From Diphasiastrum complanatum (Eukaryota; Streptophyta; Lycopodiopsida; Lycopodiales; Lycopodiaceae), in the NCBI GenBank assembly GCA_029204225.1, contig CM055093.1, positions 32,623,777 to 32,687,776 on the forward strand: a stretch of DNA of 64,000 nucleotides, read 5' to 3'. Position 1 is the stretch's first letter. Every line of letters starts with the position of its first letter. The notes below the pieces were generated by a model, which had not been told where the DNA came from, made no database searches, and was given only the letters and a program-made list of their open reading frames with translations. Below are positions 59,129 to 64,000 of this stretch, in pieces. Made by a program: the position numbers and the translations under genes.

Positions 59129-59919
59129 CTAGTCTCCTAATCAAGGACTTGACACAAATGAAGGTCACTTCTATTGATTTGATTGAAGATCTACCTTATC
59201 CCACTTCTTAGGGATCTGAAAAGATCAGTAATAGACTTCCTATAAAGATCTAAGAATGATCTCTAACAAAATCAAATCATAGAATACTAGAAACAATGCA
59301 CTTGCTTGATTGAAGTAGACAATACTAGTAGAATTGCCTCTCTTTCTATAAAGAACATTAAAGCTTCCAAATGATCTGATCAAGAGTGAATTTAAGCAAC
59401 CTAATATACTTCCAAAATCACTTGTAAAAGATCTAAATGGAACTTAATGCGGATGCAACACAATCTACTATCCAATCACAAGCAAAAAATGATCAAAATT
59501 GATGAAAAATTGATCTAATTTGGTGCATAAGTCAAGCAATGGTTGGACTGAACCTAAATCACTTTAGGAGGTGTCCACTACACCTTAGAAAAGCCTTGAA
59601 GAGTCCCCGAAACTCTGATCTTCCCTCTCCTTGAATGCTATAAACTATGAAATCACCTCCAAAACTCGCTTAGAAATCAATGCTTGGAGCAAGCAAAACT
59701 TGTTATCTTGGTAATGTGAATTGAATTCAACTTTGCCTCTGGTTTTAGACACCTAAACGCCTGAAAATGAAGTCACACAACACCAATCTCCAATGTATTT
59801 GACTCACTTTGAGTTCTAGAATCAATGCTAGATGCTAAGGTCCAATCTACACAAGATTTAGATAAAAAATTGTGATTAAATTGAATGAAAACCAAGGATT
59901 TAGCTCATTTCAGCCTTTA
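59129..59919 (-). other. Untranslated leader of Copia copy 2
   Basis: Closely matches the leader of copy 1 (12364-13161); non-coding. Confidence 0.8.
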
Positions 59920-59932
59920 GGCTCTGATACCA
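59920..59932 (-). promoter_or_regulatory. Primer-binding site, initiator tRNA-Met
   Basis: The minus strand reads TGGTATCAGAGCC directly after the LTR. Confidence 0.94.
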
Positions 59933-60613
59933 TGTAAAAATTACAGCAAATAAGGATCCTAAAACACTTGAAATGATGAGGGAAACAATAGATTATGATC
60001 TCATAAGATTAGCACAAGTTGAACCATCAAAATCCATCAAAAAACTATGCTTGAACCTCACTAAATGGCCCAAATCCTTGAAGAAGGCTTCACACGTGTG
60101 AAAGTACGGACTCCCACAGTTTGAGTACTGTACACCAGACCTACATTCAATCCTATAATCATTAGTAATCACAAGAACTCAAACAATTATGAACATAGAG
60201 AGCAATTGCACCATTATGAGAGAAAAATCATGAATTTGCTTGATTGATTCTGGTGAGATATCATCACCTATATATACATGATCCATCACGGTTTTGGGCA
60301 GGTATGAGTAGCCCTAAACCTATCCCTAATGCTAATTTTGATGGATCTTTCATCCCTACCAAGTTAGGGTTGGAATCTTGGAGATTCCTCAACGATGCAA
60401 AAATTACCAAAAATAACTCCTATATATTTTCTCTTGTATCTAAGCCTAATTTGGACTCATTCCAAAGGTTCTAATACTTAGGTCTACTTGAGAACATTTT
60501 TATGAATGGAATCCTATGCTATTTGGCACGTGTGACAGCCACATCATGACCATCTAACTATTTACAAGTCATATGACCAAAACTAGTCAAGCTAGAACTG
60601 TGAATTTTTAACA
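59933..60613 (-). repeat. 5' LTR of Copia copy 2
   Basis: A 681-base LTR, outer start TGTTAAAAATTCAC on the minus strand. The flanking CGAAT follows at 60614-60618. Confidence 0.94.
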
Positions 60614-61275
60614 CGAATGCCATGCCTACTAAGCCTGATAGCATCAAATATTTGACATGCCATTGTAATTCAATGTTAAAATGGCAAGGACTCCACTTCC
60701 AGAATCGTTCAGACTCAAACTTGAAAACGTTCTACACATACCTTTGACCGATTCCTCTTCAGTCATTTTGCCTTAGGCAATGCTTCTACAACATCATGTT
60801 TGTGGATGTCTGCAGTGAGCTTCTGGTCTTCGAGCTGTTGTTTTAGGTCTGCTACCTCCTTCTAAAGGTCAGAGATCCTTATGAAGCCTTTTGCATACTC
60901 CAAATGGTCGGCCACCCCTATACAATTCTGGGTGGTCTGGAGCTCCTTTGATAGACTCTCGATCTTTTTAGGGCATGCAAATATTCCTCGTGTGCATCTG
61001 GCCCAGAGCAGATGGTTGTCTTTGTGGATAGTTCCTTCAGCTCAGCGAGTTCTTCTTCGACTAACACTTTGTCATTCTCGAGTGGAAGAAGAAACTTGAC
61101 TCGAAAGTTTTCGAGCATCTGGTCCCGAAGAGACTGCAATTTCAAAAGATCAATCTGGATTGATCCAGAGCTGCTGCATAACTCTAAGGTAGTGTCTGTC
61201 TTTATTCTCCTAGTAGTCTCATCTTGAAGAGTGGTCTTTTCTGCCTTGACCTTATTAAGCTCAGTTGTCAAAGAA
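60614..61275 (-). pseudogene. Unrecognised coiled-coil reading frame, N-terminal part
   Basis: The minus strand from about 61271 encodes a charged heptad-like protein (VKAEKTTLQDETTRR, ENDKVLVEEELAELKEL) to a frame break near 60920. It continues in another frame with EYAKGFIRISDL and KEVADLKQQLEDQKLTAD near 60850, and after further breaks reaches GMAFEDW across the Copia copy 2 insertion. Together with 54152-54505 it forms one older reading frame. I do not recognise the family; a long coiled coil followed by a Trp-rich domain could be a transposon-encoded or structural protein. Confidence 0.45.
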
Positions 61276-61640
61276 TCAAAATCTCATACATATAAGAAAA
61301 ATAGCATTCTATACACAAGAATCCACTATATCATCACAAATATGCAAAAATGGTTGTAGAACTCCAAAGAGATATCTTCATAAGAATGAATGAGAGAAGA
61401 CGGAGAGAGATGAATTTCTCTCACACTTGTATGTTTATTTATAATAACCCTTTTCCCTATTTGGATGCTCTTACTAAAACTTATCAACTTATGGAAGGCT
61501 CTAGTTCTCTTCCAAACCCTAGATCTAACATGACTAGATTCAATGCATCTCTACTAACCAATTAGAGTCGGTACAAATTTGACCTTATCAACTTTTCTAA
61601 GTTTTCAAAAATAGTAAATCCATTATTCTTAGGCCTTATT
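61276..61640. other. No gene seen
   Basis: AT-rich; short frames only. Confidence 0.4.
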
Positions 61641-61649
61641 AACTTTATA

Positions 61650-62040
61650 AAGTCTATCTCTAAGATAAAAATGCATATTGGCCTCAAAATTGCCAAATAA
61701 ACTCAATATGAAAAATCTTAACTAGTTGACATTTTCTCACATGATTAAAGTGTCCTAATCTATAATGCCAAAGTAATGCTTTATTGACAAGAACAGAGGT
61801 TTTCAAGGTTTGACTTGTGTCAAAATATCAATGAGTGAGTCTGTATAAGTATCCATGCCTCTTGTCGAGTGCGAGGATCTTACTTGTCCTATTGATAATT
61901 TGGCTTGATCAGTTTCAAACTCTACCACCCTATGATCTAAATCAGTAATTCTACTTACTGGTAACAGATTCTTAGAGAGATTTGGTACATACAAAAAATT
62001 TGATAGTACTCTGATTTGATCATGCTGGAACTTCAGACTT
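61650..62040 (-). pseudogene. Copia protease to pre-integrase fragment
   Basis: Minus strand: LYVPNLSKNLLPVSRITDLD near 61990, FETDQAKLSIGQVRSSHSTR near 61900, then a pre-integrase stretch toward 61740 in shifted frame. It is the piece that spans the point at which the scrambled element near 3335/7347 is split. It ends against a Gypsy LTR. Confidence 0.75.
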
Positions 62041-62116
62041 CTCCCAAAATTCGAATTTCAAATAATAAGGGAGGTGGAGATTGGCCAATAGGATTTGAGG
62101 CCAAAGCCCTAAAATA

Positions 62117-62178
<62 letters not shown>

Positions 62179-62593
62179 GTGGATTTGAGTTATTTTGTAC
62201 ATTCACTTTTCATTTCAATAAAGCAGGTGGATCCTCTTTCAAATGGATATGGAATGTCCTTGCTCTTCTTCTTTACTTCGCTCTCTCATATTTTCTTTGG
62301 ATTTGTTAATTGTTGGATTTGATGCTTGTTGGAGTTTATCTTTATTATATTTTTGTGAGAGAAAAGAGAGAGAGAAGAGTAAGATCTAGCATTTCTTGAA
62401 TAGTGTTAATTGCTAGTGTTAATGTTAGTGTTAGATGTGGATCATAAGCATGTGCTTGATTATGAACTATGCTATCGCTCTCATGGGAACGAATCTCGGC
62501 ATGACAACATGTTAATCCTCTTCATCTTCTTTGATGCTTGATGTGCTTGGATCTAGGGTTGAAGGTGGATAGGAAATACCCGCTATAGCTACA
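62041..62593 (+). repeat. Gypsy LTR fragment
   Basis: Plus-strand LTR homologous to 43346-44010: CCAATAGGATTTGAGGCC, CATTTCAATAAAGCAG and CTCATGGGAACGAA, ending GCTATAGCTACA. No primer-binding site follows, so it is a 3' or solo LTR. The left end is truncated. Confidence 0.7.
62120..62175. repeat. (AT)n microsatellite
   Basis: An uninterrupted AT run of about 56 bases within the LTR. Confidence 0.97.
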
Positions 62594-62985
62594 TTATTCA
62601 ATTGTTTTAATGGTTTTACAAAAGAGTTCAAATTAGACAGATCACCAAATTTTCAGATTATGAGTTTATGAAAGCTTGCGAATTCATAGAGCAAGAGAGA
62701 AGAGCATCATAATCAAATGACATGTACTCACTGTATAAATATTGACTGTATAAATACAGAACACAAAGGTTTTACTCTTCATAATCAGATTTTGTATTTC
62801 CTTCAATGGTTGTATTGTCATGAAGAAATTCTCTGCTTGAGTATGCATCTAATAGATGTGCATTATCCTTGTTTTCACTAAGTTCAATATATGTAATAAG
62901 AATGGTTGATGGAAGCCCATCTGTGACTGAAATGCCATGAATTCTTCCTCAGATGGCATGCTTCATCCATGCTCCACAAAATCTG
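62594..62985. other. No gene seen
   Basis: AT-rich stretch without recognisable features. Confidence 0.4.
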
Positions 62986-62986
62986 A

Positions 62987-63622
62987 TTAATCTTTCGCCA
63001 TACATTCATCTCCAGTCAGAAGACCTTCCTCATCATCGTAATCCATTCCGAGCACCAAGTCTTTGGTTTCAAAATCTATAATATTAGAGAACTCAGAAAT
63101 TGTGCCCGATAATAAACAGAGGACCTCGTCCAAGATCACGATAGTAAAAAAAACTACACAAATTTGTGGTAGTAATATATACATCCTCATTTATATAGTA
63201 TACTGGCAAATTTAAAAAGCATTTAGTCTCGATGTCAGATATTGTTTCATCACAATAGAGCTCGAGCCAAAGAAAGAATCCCTAGGCATTTCTGTGTCAA
63301 GATTTAGAAAGTCATTATTCTTATCGGGGGTGTCAATAAGGAACTGACTAATGTCTTTGACAAATGATGGAGGGTGAGGCGATCTGAGGACTAGAAGCTG
63401 CAGCTTCTTCATCATCTGGGATCTGAACTAACAAAAAAGTATAAACCCGGTTTGGTATTCAACAAAATGACATTTTCTTTTGTAGACATTACACATTGTA
63501 GAGCTTCTAAATTGCTCAAACAACTTAGTATACATCATGTCCAATCTTTGCTTAAAATATGACAAAAAATGGACAAGGTCAGTGAAATGCATGAAGGAGA
63601 GCGGCGGACCTATGCAGATCAA
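62987..63622 (-). other. Possible coding relic, unassigned
   Basis: Three successive minus-strand open frames (62987-63190, 63212-63415, 63428-63622) have coding-like composition, for example VLRSPHPPSFVKDISQFLID near 63370 and an acidic MDYDDEEGLLTGDE near 63030. No domain is recognised and no splice structure could be fixed. It may be exons of an unknown gene or part of a retroelement. Confidence 0.25.
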
Positions 63623-63961
63623 TGGATACTGACTACATCTTTGAATCTAACATAGTGGTCATAAAATACCTCAACATTCTGTTGGGCTATCCGGAAAACA
63701 TGTAGAAAAGACTGAAAGATCTAATGCTTCCGTAATCAATATTTTAATGAGTTTGCGCTTGTATACGTATTCAATCGTATTGATTATGATGAATTCAAAA
63801 TTAGAATCAAGTAAAATCATACGAATCATTTGATTCAATATCTTGGTTCAAATACGATAGGCATAGCTCATGAAGTAAGGAGAAAGATTCATTCTGCAAA
63901 GCCTACTAGTCCATAATGGACCTCTATAGTTTTCATGCATGATTCATTCCATTTCTCTATC

Positions 63962-63974
63962 TGGTATCAAAGTG
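63962..63974 (+). promoter_or_regulatory. Primer-binding-site-like sequence at window edge
   Basis: TGGTATCAAAGTG follows CATTTCTCTATC; identical in sequence to the site at 49677. It suggests that an LTR ends near 63961 and that gag lies beyond the window. Confidence 0.55.
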
Positions 63975-64000
63975 TGGTCTTTCAAAACATGATTCTAGTA

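Larger units (their letters stand above)
54506..60613 (-). mobile_element. Copia LTR retrotransposon, copy 2, degraded
   Basis: Complete structure on the minus strand: 5' LTR 59933-60613, primer-binding site, leader, gag-pol 59128 to 55202, purine tract, 3' LTR 54506-55187. Same family as 11670-17828. LTRs differ by roughly 25 substitutions by eye, clearly more than in copy 1, and the coding region has several frameshifts and nonsense mutations. Flanks are CAAAT and CGAAT, a duplication with one CpG-to-CpA change. Confidence 0.94.

Overview
The window looks like a repeat-rich stretch of a large plant nuclear genome. It is AT-rich, most of it is LTR-retrotransposon debris, several plant LTR elements carry tRNA primer-binding sites, hAT-type elements are present, and long (AG)n/(CT)n microsatellites recur. 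The only confidently recognised host gene has introns and encodes a plant LOG2/LUL-type RING E3 ubiquitin ligase. The species cannot be named from the sequence. No prokaryotic features, rRNA, tRNA or CRISPR arrays were found.

Left third (1-23500). A hAT transposase fragment (about 2834-3325) is followed by a scrambled Copia element. Its gag-protease and 5' LTR (3335-5731, minus), its integrase-RT (7347-8977, plus) and its RNase H with 3' LTR (8979-10270, minus) look like one element broken by inversions, with a Gypsy pol fragment caught inside. Next is a Gypsy RNase H/integrase fragment (10881-11586). An old Copia pol (11594-11669 and 17829-19203) is interrupted by a young, nearly intact Copia element (11670-17828) with near-identical LTRs and a perfect TTTAG target duplication. 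Weaker remnants follow: a gag piece at 20632-20830, an unassigned reading frame at 21310-22194, and an LTR ending at a tRNA-type primer-binding site at 22822.

Centre (23500-35500). The LUL gene has three coding exons on the plus strand (24237-24685, 34413-34926, 35250-35363; 358 residues). Its 9.7 kb first intron holds a hAT-type MITE with an 8-bp target duplication, a 34-bp perfect palindrome, a hairpin cluster, two related CpG-rich repeats, a 112-bp tandem repeat, many microsatellites and an unassigned 115-codon reading frame.

Right part (35500-64000). A decayed Gypsy gag (37690-38640) is followed by the 5' half of a second Gypsy element on the minus strand (38868-44010) whose gag carries four zinc-knuckle-like motifs, then a Copia integrase fragment. 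A host reading frame of unknown function on the minus strand (61275 down to about 46930) was interrupted twice. One interruption is a deletion-derivative LTR element (46948-54151, GTATA duplication on both sides) whose 3' LTR is itself split by 4 kb of foreign sequence. The other is a second, older and more damaged copy of the young Copia family (54506-60613). The two family copies lie in opposite orientation on either side of the LUL gene. The window ends with Copia and Gypsy LTR fragments and the start of another LTR element.
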